Positions 27,412 to 38,766 of a DNA stretch of 64,000 nt are shown here, piece by piece (position 1 is the stretch's first letter; every line of letters begins with the position of its first letter). The notes under the pieces were generated by a model, which saw only the letters and a list, made by a program, of their open reading frames with translations, was not told the DNA's origin and did no database searches. The stretch lies in contig NZ_CP154631.1 in the NCBI RefSeq assembly GCF_039555755.1, positions 930,001 to 994,000 of the forward strand, written 5' to 3'. The translations under genes were made by a program, and so were the position numbers. This DNA is from Pseudomonas sediminis. Its GTDB lineage: Bacteria; Pseudomonadota; Gammaproteobacteria; Pseudomonadales; Pseudomonadaceae.

Positions 27412-27840
27412 CTAACGCGGATTGCCGCTGCGAAACAGACTGGAGCCACAGGCCTGGCAAGCTCGTGCATCCTGCCCTCGATGCCAGCTGACGGGCGCAC
27501 CGCAGAGTGCGCAACAAAGCGCCTGACGCCGCTTCATCACGGATTTGACCCTGCCCATCGGCTTGCCGCCAACGGACTTGGCACCGCGCAGTGGCTGACG
27601 CTGTATCAGCGCCAACTCTTCAGCCGCCGCGTGCCAGCCGCGCAGCCAGTGCAGGTCACGATTGAGGTAGGCGCGGATCAGCTCCAGCTCCGCCGGGCTC
27701 AGCCCATCAAGCTCCAGCTCACGCAGCGGCTCGGCATGCAGGCGACTCGCGGTATCGGCCTCTTCCAGCGCCAGGGCAAGCCTTTGCAGCAGTCGCTCGT
27801 AAAGGCCACCCCCTCGTTCCGCCTGCCGTGCATCCACCAT
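27412..27840 (-). CDS. Zinc-ribbon protein of the DUF1451 type
   Basis: A 142-aa protein with a helical N-terminal two thirds (LYERLLQRLALALEEADTAS, RAYLNRDLHWLRGWHAAAEE) and a C-terminal zinc ribbon made of CCALCGAP and CQACGSS (C-x2-C ... C-x2-C). Such proteins are small conserved proteobacterial factors of unknown function. It is divergent from leuS, with 178 bp between. Confidence 0.82.
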   Translation of the reverse strand: MVDARQAERGGGLYERLLQRLALALEEADTASRLHAEPLRELELDGLSPAELELIRAYLNRDLHWLRGWHAAAEELALIQRQPLRGAKSVGGKPMGRVKSVMKRRQALCCALCGAPVSWHRGQDARACQACGSSLFRSGNPR

Positions 27841-27940
27841 CTAACCACCTCGCGAGCCCCGACAACCGCGGCCTTGAGTAAAGCTTAGCGAAGGCCCTGC
27901 GTGCAGCCTGGCGCCGCGACCAACGGCGGGCTCGGCATAA

Positions 27941-30631
<2,691 letters not shown>

Positions 30632-30685
30632 TTAAGCTCGGCGCCACACATGTGTGGCGCCGTGATCCGCCAAGGGGATATGAGA

Positions 30686-31297
30686 ATGATGAAACGGAAT
30701 CTGCTGATCATCGGCCTGGCTGGCCTGCTCAGCGCGTGCGGCTTCCAGCTGCGCGGCACCGGCGACGTGCAGTTCGCCCTGAAGGAACTCGACGTCAGCG
30801 CGCGCGACGCCTACGGCGACACCGTGCAGCAAGTGCGCGAAATCCTGGAGAACAACGATGTTCGCGTCTACTCCGGTGCGCCCTACAAACTGGTGATCGC
30901 CCGCGAGACCGAGAATCGTCGCAGTGCCAGCTACAGCAGCGGTGCGCGTACCGCCGAGTACGAGCTGACCATGGGCCTGGAATACGAGATCCGCGGCGCA
31001 CAGAACCTGCTGCTGACTGGTAACAAGGTGGAAGTGCAGAACTACTACCAACAAGACGACAACAACCTCGCAGGTTCCGACCAGGAAGCTGCTCAGCTGC
31101 GCAGCGAGCTGCGCCGTGAAATGATTCAGCAACTTGCGCAGAACCTGCAGCAGATCACCCCAGAACAATTGGACCAACTGCAGCAGACCGCAGAAGCCCG
31201 CGCCAAGGCCGAAGCAGAAGCCTTGGAAGCGGCTCGTCGTGCTCGCGAGAGCCAGGTCGCCCCGCAGCAGTCGCCAATCGAACTGCCTTCCCGCTAA
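30686..31297 (+). CDS. lptE: LPS-assembly lipoprotein LptE
   Basis: A 203-aa outer-membrane lipoprotein that plugs LptD during LPS insertion. The lipobox LLSAC places the acylated Cys at residue 18 ([15 protein letters not shown]). The LptE fold covers residues 20-150. A long Gln/Glu/Ala-rich helical tail follows (about residues 130-190, [20 protein letters not shown]), longer than in E. coli. The ATG at 30686 is 8 bp after AAGGGG; ATG 30680 is too close to it. It lies between leuS and holA as in other pseudomonads. Confidence 0.94.
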   Translation: MMKRNLLIIGLAGLLSACGFQLRGTGDVQFALKELDVSARDAYGDTVQQVREILENNDVRVYSGAPYKLVIARETENRRSASYSSGARTAEYELTMGLEYEIRGAQNLLLTGNKVEVQNYYQQDDNNLAGSDQEAAQLRSELRREMIQQLAQNLQQITPEQLDQLQQTAEARAKAEAEALEAARRARESQVAPQQSPIELPSR

Positions 31298-31354
31298 AGG
31301 CGCAAGGGCCGCAGTTGCGGCCCGACGCCCTGCCCGCCTGATGACATCACCTCG

Positions 31355-32383
31355 ATGAAGCTTGCCCTCGCGCAACTCGGCAAACACCTGCAAGGCACGC
31401 TCGCACCTGTCTATGCGATCAGCGGCGACGAGCCATTGCTGTGCCAGGAAACCGCTGACGCCATCCGTAATGCCTGTCGCCAGCAGGGGTTCGGCGAACG
31501 CCAGGTGTTCAATGCCGAAGCCAACTTCGACTGGGGCAACCTGCTGCAGGCGGGTGCCAGCCTCTCGCTGTTCGCCGAGAAGCGCCTGCTGGAACTGCGC
31601 CTGCCCTCCGGCAAGCCAGGCGACAAGGGCACCGCCGCCCTGCTCGAGTACCTGGCCCGCCCGCCCGAGGACACCGTCCTGCTGCTGAGCCTGCCCAAGC
31701 TCGATGGCAGCACGCAAAAATCCAAATGGGCCAAAGCGCTGATCGACGGCCAGGTGAGCCAGTTCATCCAGATCTGGCCGGTAGATGCCAATCAGCTGCC
31801 GCAGTGGATTCGCCAGCGCCTCGCACAGGCCGGCCTGAGCGCCAGCGCCGATGCGGTGGACATGATCGCCGCGCGGGTCGAAGGCAACCTGCTGGCCGCC
31901 GCCCAGGAAGTGGAAAAGCTCAAGCTGCTCGCCGACGGCAACCAGGTCGATGCCGAAACCGTCCAGGCCGCCGTGGCCGACAGTGCGCGTTTTGACGTCT
32001 TCGGTCTGATCGACTGCGCCCTCGCTGGCGATGCCGCACACGCCCTGCGCGTCCTCGAGGGGCTACGTGGTGAAGGTGTGGAAACCCCGGTGATTCTCTG
32101 GGCACTGGCGCGCGAGATTCGTCTACTGGCCGGCATCGCCCACCAGCAGAGCCAGGGTATTCCCTTGGACAAAGCCTTCTCCAGCGCCCGCCCGCCAGTC
32201 TGGGATAAACGTCGCCCCCTGGTTTCCAAAGCTTTGCAGCGTCACAGCAGCAAACGCTGGGGCCAGTTGCTGCAGCAGGCGCAGTTGATCGACGCACAGA
32301 TCAAGGGCCAGGCGCCCGGTGATCCTTGGAGCGAGCTGGCACTGCTGACCCTGCAGTTAGCCGGACAGCGTCTGCGCCTGTAA
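31355..32383 (+). CDS. holA: DNA polymerase III subunit delta
   Basis: A 342-aa clamp-loader subunit that opens the beta sliding clamp. It begins MKLALAQLGKHLQGTLAPVY and has YAISGDEPLLCQETADAIRN (the beta-binding N-terminal region), a Rossmann-like AAA fold (KLDGSTQKSKWAKAL) and the C-terminal collar domain. The length matches Pseudomonas HolA. It lies 57 bp after lptE. Confidence 0.95.
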   Translation: MKLALAQLGKHLQGTLAPVYAISGDEPLLCQETADAIRNACRQQGFGERQVFNAEANFDWGNLLQAGASLSLFAEKRLLELRLPSGKPGDKGTAALLEYLARPPEDTVLLLSLPKLDGSTQKSKWAKALIDGQVSQFIQIWPVDANQLPQWIRQRLAQAGLSASADAVDMIAARVEGNLLAAAQEVEKLKLLADGNQVDAETVQAAVADSARFDVFGLIDCALAGDAAHALRVLEGLRGEGVETPVILWALAREIRLLAGIAHQQSQGIPLDKAFSSARPPVWDKRRPLVSKALQRHSSKRWGQLLQQAQLIDAQIKGQAPGDPWSELALLTLQLAGQRLRL

Positions 32384-32462
32384 TTGTTGCTGCCCACCCT
32401 ACGAGCAGAAAGGCTTCGCGAGCAGAGCTCGCTCCTACGAGCTCCCCATCCAGACCGCAATC

Positions 32463-32491
32463 TGGACATTTTCTGTACAGCGGCGCATAGT
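32463..32491 (+). promoter_or_regulatory. Candidate promoter of arfA
   Basis: A -35-like TGGACA (32463-32468) is followed, after 17 bp, by CATAGT (32486-32491). It is 47 bp upstream of the arfA ATG. A 6-bp dyad TCCAGA/TCTGGA overlaps the -35 element. Moderate match only. Confidence 0.4.
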
Positions 32492-32537
32492 CTCCGCCGC
32501 CTGCATTGGCGCAGGCCAGTCTGCATGAGGAAACACC

Positions 32538-32732
32538 ATGAGCAAGAAAGCCGGCAAACGGCCGAACAAGGCCAAATCCATCGTCGCCCAGCCACTGTTT
32601 CGCTCCCGCCAGGAACGACCACAGAAAGGTAAAGGCAGCTACCGCCGCGAAGCCTCCCACAATTGGGAGGCTTCTTGCTTTATGGGCCTCTTCGCTTCGC
32701 TGATAGCCCAGAATCCCCGTCGAGCATGCTAA
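32538..32732 (+). CDS. arfA: Alternative ribosome-rescue factor A
   Basis: A 64-aa frame. The segment PLFRSRQERPQKGKGSYRRE followed by NWEAS matches the conserved region of ArfA (E. coli [20 protein letters not shown] ... NWEASGKK). ArfA recruits RF2 to ribosomes stalled on non-stop mRNA when trans-translation fails. The basic N-terminus (MSKKAGKRPNKAKSI) also fits. GAGG lies about 9 bases before the ATG. A terminator hairpin lies inside the frame at 32649-32674, so most transcripts should end before the stop codon at 32730 and themselves be non-stop mRNAs, the known E. coli mode of control. Residues after the hairpin (CFMGLFASLIAQ) are not conserved. Confidence 0.88.
   Translation: MSKKAGKRPNKAKSIVAQPLFRSRQERPQKGKGSYRREASHNWEASCFMGLFASLIAQNPRRAC
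32649..32681 (+). terminator. Rho-independent terminator inside the arfA coding sequence
   Basis: Perfect 10-bp stem GAAGCCTCCC (32649-32658) / GGGAGGCTTC (32665-32674), 6-nt loop, then TTGCTTT. The stem covers the codons for the conserved NWEAS region, so termination there gives mRNA without a stop codon. Confidence 0.85.
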
Positions 32733-32765
32733 GGTAACCGCCTGCTTAAACGCCTTGAGATAGAC

Positions 32766-34022
32766 ATGCCACACCAGCTTCCACGTCGCGCCCTGGCTCT
32801 GCTTCCTCTCCTGCTGCTGGCGGCCTGCGCCCAGGCCCCAGCGGAAAATCTGCCTACTGCCACTGCCCCTGCAGCGGTCCAGACCGCAGCCGAAACGCCC
32901 TTGCCCAGTTTTGCCGACTGGCGCCAGACGATGCGTAGCGAAGCGATTGCCGCCGGCATCGACGCAGCGCTGTTCGATCGCGTATTCGCCGGCGTCACCC
33001 CCGACCCTGCAGTGCTTAAAGCAGATAGTAGTCAGCCCGAGTTCACTCGCCCGGTGTGGGAATATCTGGACGGTGCCGTCTCCTCCAGCCGTATCGGCCG
33101 CGGCCGGGTACTGCTAGCGCAGCACAGCCTGGTGCTGCAACGCATCGAGCAGCAGTACGGCGTCGAAGCCCCGATCCTGGTAGCCATCTGGGGCCTCGAG
33201 AGCAACTTCGGCAACAACATCGGCAGCAATAGCGTCATTCGCTCCCTCGCCACCCTGGCCTATGACGGTCGCCGCCAGGGCTTCTGGCGCGTTCAATTGC
33301 TGGCTGCGCTGCAAATCCTGCAGAACGGCGATGTATCCAGCGAGCGCATGATCGGCTCCTGGGCCGGTGCCATGGGGCAGACCCAGTTCATGCCGACGAC
33401 CTACAACCAGCATGCCGTCGACTTCGACGGCGACGGCAAGCGCGACCTGTGGGGTTCGTCGACCGACGCACTGGCATCCGCCGCACATTATCTACAGGCC
33501 TCTGGCTGGCAGCGTGGTCAACCTTGGGGCTTCGAGGTGAATCTACCGAACGGCTTCGACTACGCCCTGGCCGATCCCGATCAGCGCCGCACGCTGGCCG
33601 AATGGGCAGAGCTAGGCGTCCGCCCGCTGGCACCGACAGGTGCGGCCGCCAGCGCCCGCGCCAGCCTGCAACTGCCTGCCGGCCATAAAGGCCCGGCCTT
33701 CCTGTTACTGGATAACTTCCGCAGCATCCTCAAGTACAACAACTCCACGTCCTACGCGCTGGCCATCGGTCTGCTCGCCGACAACCTGCTGCGTCCAAGC
33801 GAAGTCAAAGGACAGTGGCCGCGCGGCGAGCGCCAACTGGGTCGTAGCGAGCGCGTCGAACTGCAGGAGCTGCTGACCAAGGCAGGATTCGATCCCGGCC
33901 CGGCCGACGGCATCATCGGCGCCAATACGCGCAAGGCCATTCGCGCCCTGCAACTGCAGTTGAACTGGCCAGCCGATGGCTACCCCAATACCCAGTTGCT
34001 GGAGCAGCTGCGCACACGCTGA
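32766..34022 (+). CDS. Lytic murein transglycosylase (MltB family) with peptidoglycan-binding domain
   Basis: A 418-aa outer-membrane lipoprotein (lipobox LLAAC, Cys21). The SLT_2/MltB catalytic domain covers residues ~48-340, with catalytic Glu145 in IWGLESNFGNNIG, GAMGQTQFMPTTY and AVDFDGDGKRDLW. A C-terminal PG_binding_1 domain (355-415: RVELQELLTKAGFDPGPADG, TRKAIRALQLQLNWPADGY) follows. It cleaves glycan strands to 1,6-anhydromuropeptides. It is distinct from the second MltB at 38.8 kb, which has no binding domain. Confidence 0.93.
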   Translation: MPHQLPRRALALLPLLLLAACAQAPAENLPTATAPAAVQTAAETPLPSFADWRQTMRSEAIAAGIDAALFDRVFAGVTPDPAVLKADSSQPEFTRPVWEYLDGAVSSSRIGRGRVLLAQHSLVLQRIEQQYGVEAPILVAIWGLESNFGNNIGSNSVIRSLATLAYDGRRQGFWRVQLLAALQILQNGDVSSERMIGSWAGAMGQTQFMPTTYNQHAVDFDGDGKRDLWGSSTDALASAAHYLQASGWQRGQPWGFEVNLPNGFDYALADPDQRRTLAEWAELGVRPLAPTGAAASARASLQLPAGHKGPAFLLLDNFRSILKYNNSTSYALAIGLLADNLLRPSEVKGQWPRGERQLGRSERVELQELLTKAGFDPGPADGIIGANTRKAIRALQLQLNWPADGYPNTQLLEQLRTR

Positions 34023-34211
34023 ATCCAGGCCTGTCCCGGCAAGGGCTTGCCATGCGAGCCCTTTCCGAGCTGTCGCAGCGGCGTCCAGGAAGCACCTTGC
34101 CGGTGCTTTGTCGACAGGCGGCCTCAACGTCTGCATACACCTTCTGTGGTAGACTGGCCGGCGGCCAAAAGCCACCTGCCCACGGAGCCTCTACCGGAGC
34201 CCAGATTTCCG

Positions 34212-35264
34212 ATGTCCGACACCTCCTCGCCCAAATCCGTCGCCAGCGGCGAAAAGTTTCGCACCGCCCAAGGCATCACCGCGATCAAGGATGGCCAGAA
34301 GCGCCGCGCCTCGGCCGAGCCCCAGGTCTTCGAACCCAAGCCCAAGTGGCTGCGGGTCAAGGCCCCTGGCGGTAGCCGCTTCGAGGCGGTCAAGCGCAAC
34401 GTCGGCGAACACCGCCTGAGCACCGTTTGCCAGGAATCGCACTGCCCGAACATGGGCGAATGCTGGTCCAACGGCACGGCCACGATCATGCTGATGGGGT
34501 CGGTGTGCACCCGTGCCTGCCGTTTCTGTGCCGTGGACACCGGCAACCCCAATGGCTGGCTGGATCTGGAAGAGCCACAGAACACCGCCAAGTCGGTGGA
34601 GCTGATGGCCCTGCGTTATATCGTGCTGACCTCAGTGGATCGTGACGACCTCGAAGACGGCGGCGCCGGCCACTATGCAGCTTGCGTGCGAGCGATCAAG
34701 GAAAACACCCCGCAGGTGGTAGTCGAGGCCCTGACTCCGGACTTCGATGGCGATCACCAGGCCATCGAGCGCGTGGTCGATTCCGGCCTGGAAGTGTTCG
34801 CGCAGAACGTCGAGACGGTCAAACGCCTCACCTATGTAGTTCGCGACCCGCGCGCTGGCTACGAGAAGACCCTCAAGGTGCTCGAGCACGCCAAGAAACA
34901 CCGCCCGGACGTACTGACCAAGACCAGCCTGATGCTCGGCCTGGGTGAAACCGACGAAGAAATCCTGAAAACCATGGATGACCTGCGCGCCATCGGTGTC
35001 GACATCCTCACCCTCGGCCAGTACCTGCAACCCACGCGCAACCACCTCAAGGTGCAACGCTGGGTCAGCCCTGAAGAGTTCAATCGCTTCCGTGACATCG
35101 GCCTGGAGAAAGGCTTCATGGAAGTCGCCGCCGGCCCGCTGGTACGTTCCAGCTATCGCGCCGACCGCGTGTTCGAGAAGAACAACCTGGGCCTCGCCGC
35201 CCCGGTTCCAGTGCCTGGCCAGGAGGTCAACGCCAGCCTCATTCCGGCGCTGAATCTGAACTGA
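34212..35264 (+). CDS. lipA: Lipoyl synthase
   Basis: A 350-aa radical-SAM enzyme inserting two sulfurs into octanoyl groups. The auxiliary cluster cysteines are [12 protein letters not shown] and the radical-SAM motif is CTRACRFC. Downstream landmarks include [33 protein letters not shown] and [14 protein letters not shown]. The N-terminus carries a Ser/Lys-rich extension (residues 1-40). The ATG at 34212 was preferred over upstream in-frame codons because translation upstream lacks similarity. It is convergent with lipB across a strong palindromic terminator. Confidence 0.97.
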   Translation: MSDTSSPKSVASGEKFRTAQGITAIKDGQKRRASAEPQVFEPKPKWLRVKAPGGSRFEAVKRNVGEHRLSTVCQESHCPNMGECWSNGTATIMLMGSVCTRACRFCAVDTGNPNGWLDLEEPQNTAKSVELMALRYIVLTSVDRDDLEDGGAGHYAACVRAIKENTPQVVVEALTPDFDGDHQAIERVVDSGLEVFAQNVETVKRLTYVVRDPRAGYEKTLKVLEHAKKHRPDVLTKTSLMLGLGETDEEILKTMDDLRAIGVDILTLGQYLQPTRNHLKVQRWVSPEEFNRFRDIGLEKGFMEVAAGPLVRSSYRADRVFEKNNLGLAAPVPVPGQEVNASLIPALNLN

Positions 35265-35284
35265 CGGCTATCGCTGGATAAACG

Positions 35285-35315
35285 AAAGGGGCGCCATGGC
35301 GCCCCTTTTACGTTT
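35285..35315. terminator. Bidirectional rho-independent terminator between lipA and lipB
   Basis: A perfect 24-bp palindrome at 35285-35308 (each half AAAGGGGCGCCA) sits between converging genes. Runs of T follow on both strands (TTTTACGTTT on plus, TTTCGTTT on minus). It is well placed to stop transcription from both sides. Confidence 0.8.
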
Positions 35316-35359
35316 CTGCTGTTCAAGGGCCCGCGCGCTGCCTGCCTTAACATGACCCT

Positions 35360-35391
35360 GGCGGACTGTTCGCTTCGCTCCTGAGTCCGCC
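35360..35391. repeat. Short inverted repeat before the lipB stop
   Basis: GGCGGACT (35360-35367) pairs with AGTCCGCC (35384-35391), loop 16 nt, followed by CTACG. This matches the GGCGGA.../...CCGCCCTAC intergenic palindromes found elsewhere in this window. Confidence 0.5.
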
Positions 35392-36033
35392 CTACGCCCT
35401 GGAACCGCCCTCTGCTGTGCTGTAGCCCAATCGGCCGCGTAGCGCCTGCTCCAGCCGCTGCGCCACCTCGTCGATTGACGGCGGTGCATCGACCAGATCC
35501 CTGAGTTGAACCATCTTCAACCCGGCGTAGCCACAGGGGTTGATACGCAGAAAAGGCGTCATGTCCATATCGACGTTCAGCGCCAGGCCGTGGAACGAGC
35601 AGCCACGGCTGACGCGCAACCCCAGGGAAGCGATCTTGTCGCCTGCCACGTATACACCGGGCGCATCCGCCTTGGGCGCCGCCTCGATGCCATAGCCGGC
35701 CAATAGCTCGACCAGGCCCTGCTCCATGGCGGTGACCAGCTCACGTACGCCGAGATCGAGGCGACGTAGATCGAGCATCAGATAGGCCACCAGCTGCCCA
35801 GGACCGTGATAGGTCACCTGCCCGCCACGCTCGACCTGGATCACCGGAATATCGCCCGCAGCGAGCACATGCTCGGCCTTGCCGGCCTGCCCCTGAGTGA
35901 ACACCTTGGGATGTTGCAGCAACCAGATTTCGTCGGGAGTCTGCGCATCGCGCTCACGGGTCAGTTGGCGCATGGCCTCCAGCGTGGGCTGGTAGTCGAC
36001 CAGCCCGAGGTGACGGACGACAAGCTCGGGCAT
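35392..36033 (-). CDS. lipB: Octanoyl-ACP:protein N-octanoyltransferase
   Basis: A 213-aa transferase moving octanoate from ACP to lipoyl domains, the step before LipA. Conserved stretches are [20 protein letters not shown], the catalytic Lys in [24 protein letters not shown] and the acyl-accepting Cys in NPCGYAG. The start is either ATG 36033 or, three codons upstream, a GTG at 36042 that overlaps the DUF493 stop as GTGA. Neither has a good ribosome-binding site; coupling to the upstream gene is likely. Confidence 0.95.
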   Translation of the reverse strand: MPELVVRHLGLVDYQPTLEAMRQLTRERDAQTPDEIWLLQHPKVFTQGQAGKAEHVLAAGDIPVIQVERGGQVTYHGPGQLVAYLMLDLRRLDLGVRELVTAMEQGLVELLAGYGIEAAPKADAPGVYVAGDKIASLGLRVSRGCSFHGLALNVDMDMTPFLRINPCGYAGLKMVQLRDLVDAPPSIDEVAQRLEQALRGRLGYSTAEGGSRA

Positions 36034-36038
36034 GGGTA

Positions 36039-36317
36039 TCACAGCACCATATGCACGCGGCCGGTTGCACGCAGGTCGACGTGAATCGCCTGCAGCTGCT
36101 CGACACCGGTGGCAGTGATCAGCACCTGAACGGAAAGGAAGTTACCGTTGCGGCTGTCACGCATCACCAACGTGGAGGTATCCAGGTCGGGGGCGTGGCG
36201 CTGGATCACTTCGATTACCAGGTCGGAGAAACCCTCGCCAGCGGTACCAATGACCTTGATCGGGTAACGCTCACAGGGAAAATCGATTTTTGGCGGTTGC
36301 ACGTCGCTATCGGTCAT
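36039..36317 (-). CDS. ybeD: DUF493 family protein (YbeD-like)
   Basis: A 92-aa ACT-like fold protein. It contains [40 protein letters not shown] and [18 protein letters not shown]. It is commonly located between the dacA carboxypeptidase and lipB, as here. A regulatory role linked to lipoate metabolism has been suggested for its position, but the function is unknown. Confidence 0.92.
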   Translation of the reverse strand: MTDSDVQPPKIDFPCERYPIKVIGTAGEGFSDLVIEVIQRHAPDLDTSTLVMRDSRNGNFLSVQVLITATGVEQLQAIHVDLRATGRVHMVL

Positions 36318-36350
36318 GGCATCAGCGGGCTTGTGGCCCGTCCAGAAAGG

Positions 36351-36371
36351 GCCGCTCCGGGTTGGAGCGGC
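36351..36371 (-). terminator. Hairpin downstream of dacA
   Basis: GCCGCTCC (36351-36358) and GGAGCGGC (36364-36371) form an 8-bp stem with a 5-nt loop in the 151-bp gap between dacA and the DUF493 gene. On the minus strand CCCTTTCTGG follows, a poor U-tract, so it may only attenuate. Confidence 0.4.
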
Positions 36372-36468
36372 GGGCTAAAAGAGGCATGGCTTACAGCACG
36401 TAAATGGGCACTGCTTCAGCCGGTTTCAATGCCATGACGACAACGCAGGTCGCTTTCAGCGGTGACTG

Positions 36469-37644
36469 TCAGTTGAACAGGCCGAAGAAGAACAGTCGAA
36501 TGCTGTCCCACAAACGACGCAGCAGGCCGCCCTCTTCTACCGGCTCCAGCGCCACCAGATCGGTGCTGCGCACCACGTCGTCACCCAGTTTGACTTCGAC
36601 CTTGCCGATCACATCGCCCTGCTGGATCGGTGCGATCAGCTGCGGGTTGATGATCATGCTGGCCTGCAGTTTTTCCAGCTGGCCCTTGGGCATGGTGATG
36701 GTCAGGTTCTCTGCCAGACCTGCCTTGACCTGATTTGCGGCGCCCTTCCAGACGGTGGCCTGAGCCAGCTCTGCGCCTTTCTGGTAGAAGGTGCGGCTTT
36801 CGAAGAAGCGGAAGCCATAGGTCAGCAGCTTCTGGGTTTCCGCCGCACGGGCCTGCTCGCTGTCGGTGCCGAATACCGAGGTGATCATGCGCGCGCCATC
36901 ACGCACGGCCGAGGCCACCAGGCAGTAGCCGGCCTCCGAGGTGTGACCGGTTTTCAGGCCATCGACGGTACGGTCGCGCCACAGCAGCAGGTTACGGTTG
37001 GGCTGCTTGATGTTGTTCCAGAGGAACTCCTTCTGCGAGTAGATCGCATAGTGCTCGGCGTCCTCGTCGATGATCGCGCGCGCCAGGATCGCCATGTCAT
37101 GGGCACTGGAGTAGTGCTCCGGGTGCGGCAGGCCGGTGGCGTTCATGAAGTGACTGTTCTTCATGCCCAGGCGCTCGGCGGTAGTGTTCATCATGTCGGC
37201 GAAGGCATCTTCGCTGCCGGCGATGTATTCGGCGATGGCGATGCTGGCGTCGTTGCCGGACTGGATGATGATGCCGTGCAGCAGATCGTCGACCGTGGCC
37301 TGGCTGTTCAGCGGCAGGAACATGGTGGAACCACCGGACGCGGCACCACCGGTGCGCCAGGCATGCTCGCTGATGGTCACCAGATCCTGCTCGCCGATCT
37401 TGCCGTTGCGGATTTCCAGGGTGGCGATGTAAGCGGTCATCAGCTTGGTCAGACTGGCCGGCGGCAGGCGCTGGTCAGCGTTGTTCTCGACAAGGATGTT
37501 GCCGCTGGCGGCGTCCATCAGCACATAGGATTTGGCGGCCAGTTGCGGCGCCGCAGGCACCACCTGCTGGTTGGCCATGGCGAGTGGCGCGGCCAGAAGG
37601 GTAAGAACCAGTGAAGCACGTTGCACGAAGCTGGTGATGTTCAT
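36469..37644 (-). CDS. dacA: D-alanyl-D-alanine carboxypeptidase (PBP5/6 type)
   Basis: A 391-aa periplasmic DD-carboxypeptidase that trims peptidoglycan pentapeptides. It has a signal peptide (residues 1-25), the active-site SxxK as S64LTK67, SGN at 129-131 and KTG at 231-233. A PBP5 C-terminal beta domain (~285-370) and an amphipathic membrane anchor (LLRRLWDSIRLFFFGLFN) follow. The ATG at 37644 starts the signal peptide. It lies downstream of rlpA in the cell-shape cluster. Confidence 0.96.
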   Translation of the reverse strand: MNITSFVQRASLVLTLLAAPLAMANQQVVPAAPQLAAKSYVLMDAASGNILVENNADQRLPPASLTKLMTAYIATLEIRNGKIGEQDLVTISEHAWRTGGAASGGSTMFLPLNSQATVDDLLHGIIIQSGNDASIAIAEYIAGSEDAFADMMNTTAERLGMKNSHFMNATGLPHPEHYSSAHDMAILARAIIDEDAEHYAIYSQKEFLWNNIKQPNRNLLLWRDRTVDGLKTGHTSEAGYCLVASAVRDGARMITSVFGTDSEQARAAETQKLLTYGFRFFESRTFYQKGAELAQATVWKGAANQVKAGLAENLTITMPKGQLEKLQASMIINPQLIAPIQQGDVIGKVEVKLGDDVVRSTDLVALEPVEEGGLLRRLWDSIRLFFFGLFN

Positions 37645-37675
37645 CCGTCTCTCGAAAATCGTTGCATGGGTTGTA

Positions 37676-37742
37676 CGGCCCCAAGGGGCCATCTTTCGAC
37701 TCGCCAGCAGGCAAGCCTCGGATTAGTCCGGCAAAAGCCGGT
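37676..37742. repeat. Two small hairpins between rlpA and dacA
   Basis: The 108-bp gap holds GGCCCCAAGGGGCC (about 37677-37690) and CCGGC-AAAA-GCCGG (about 37729-37742). Neither is followed by a T-tract. They may be processing or attenuation structures between two co-directional genes. No clear promoter is visible. Confidence 0.35.
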
Positions 37743-37752
37743 TAAGTTGCCA

Positions 37753-38766
37753 TCAGTCGGCGCGGACCAGCGTGGGCTGGCCAAGGTTGGCCAGGCGCAC
37801 GCTGCTCTGTAGCTGCTCAGCCTCGCCCTGATTGCTGATCGGCCCCATTCGGACCCGATGCAGAATCTGCTGGTCGCGTACCACTGAGCTGATGAACACC
37901 GGCACACTGCTGGTCTGGGTCAGCTTGGACTTGAGCAGCTCCGCAGCGTCCGGATTGGCGAAGGCTCCCACCTGGAGATACAGGCCAGAGGCTCCGAGTG
38001 AATCGTTTTTTTTTGCGTCGATCTGCACGGGCACCACCGCAGCGGCGTGCTGCGTCGGCGGCGGCGCGTACTGCTCGACGACCTGCGGCACGGGCTGCGC
38101 GACGGGTTGAGCCACAGCAGCCTTGGCCGGCTGATTGTTGGCCAACACCAATGGCACCGGACGACCCTGCTGCGCCCACCACTCGTGCGGGTCGATACCT
38201 TCGACCTTGACCCGCGCAGTGCCCTTCTCGGCATAGCCGAGCTTCTTCGCGGCAGCGAAGGACAGATCGATGATGCGGTCGGAGTAGAACGGCCCACGGT
38301 CATTGACCCGCAGGATCACCACCTTGCCGTTCTCCAGGTTGGTCACGCGCACGTAACTGGGCAGTGGCAATGTCTTGTGCGCTGCGGTCATGCCGTACAG
38401 ATCGTAGGTTTCGCCGTTGGCAGTGGCCTGACCATGGAATTTGGTGCCGTACCAGGAAGCAGGCCCTGTCGCCTGGTAGCGACGGGCGTCCTGAATCGGG
38501 TAGTACTGCTTGCCGAATACCACATAGGGGCTGGCTTTGACCGGCCCGTAATGTGGCATGGGGATGGCGTCCTGAATCTTCGAGACATCGACGTCCCACC
38601 AGGGTGCGCCATCCCTGTGTGGCCGGTTGAAATCATCCGGGCCAGAGATACCGGCCGACTGACCGGGCACCACCGCGGGCTGCGGTGCCCGATTGGAGGA
38701 GCAGCTCGCCAGCAACAGCGCTGCCGTTACGCAGGCTGCCAGCGGCAGCAGTTTGGACGCACTCAT
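37753..38766 (-). CDS. rlpA: RlpA septal lytic transglycosylase, lipoprotein with SPOR domain
   Basis: A 337-aa outer-membrane lipoprotein (lipobox LLLASC, Cys22). The double-psi beta-barrel catalytic domain lies at ~100-195, with GPASWYGTKFHGQATANGET, YDLYGMTAAHKTLPLPSYV and VRVNDRGPFYSDRIIDLS. A Pro/Gln/Val linker (205-250) leads to the C-terminal SPOR domain (262-335, GLYLQVGAFANPDAAELLKS), which binds denuded glycan at septa. It overlaps mltB by 4 bp. A run of nine A residues in the linker (codons for DAKKND) is a possible slippage site. Confidence 0.95.
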   Translation of the reverse strand: MSASKLLPLAACVTAALLLASCSSNRAPQPAVVPGQSAGISGPDDFNRPHRDGAPWWDVDVSKIQDAIPMPHYGPVKASPYVVFGKQYYPIQDARRYQATGPASWYGTKFHGQATANGETYDLYGMTAAHKTLPLPSYVRVTNLENGKVVILRVNDRGPFYSDRIIDLSFAAAKKLGYAEKGTARVKVEGIDPHEWWAQQGRPVPLVLANNQPAKAAVAQPVAQPVPQVVEQYAPPPTQHAAAVVPVQIDAKKNDSLGASGLYLQVGAFANPDAAELLKSKLTQTSSVPVFISSVVRDQQILHRVRMGPISNQGEAEQLQSSVRLANLGQPTLVRAD

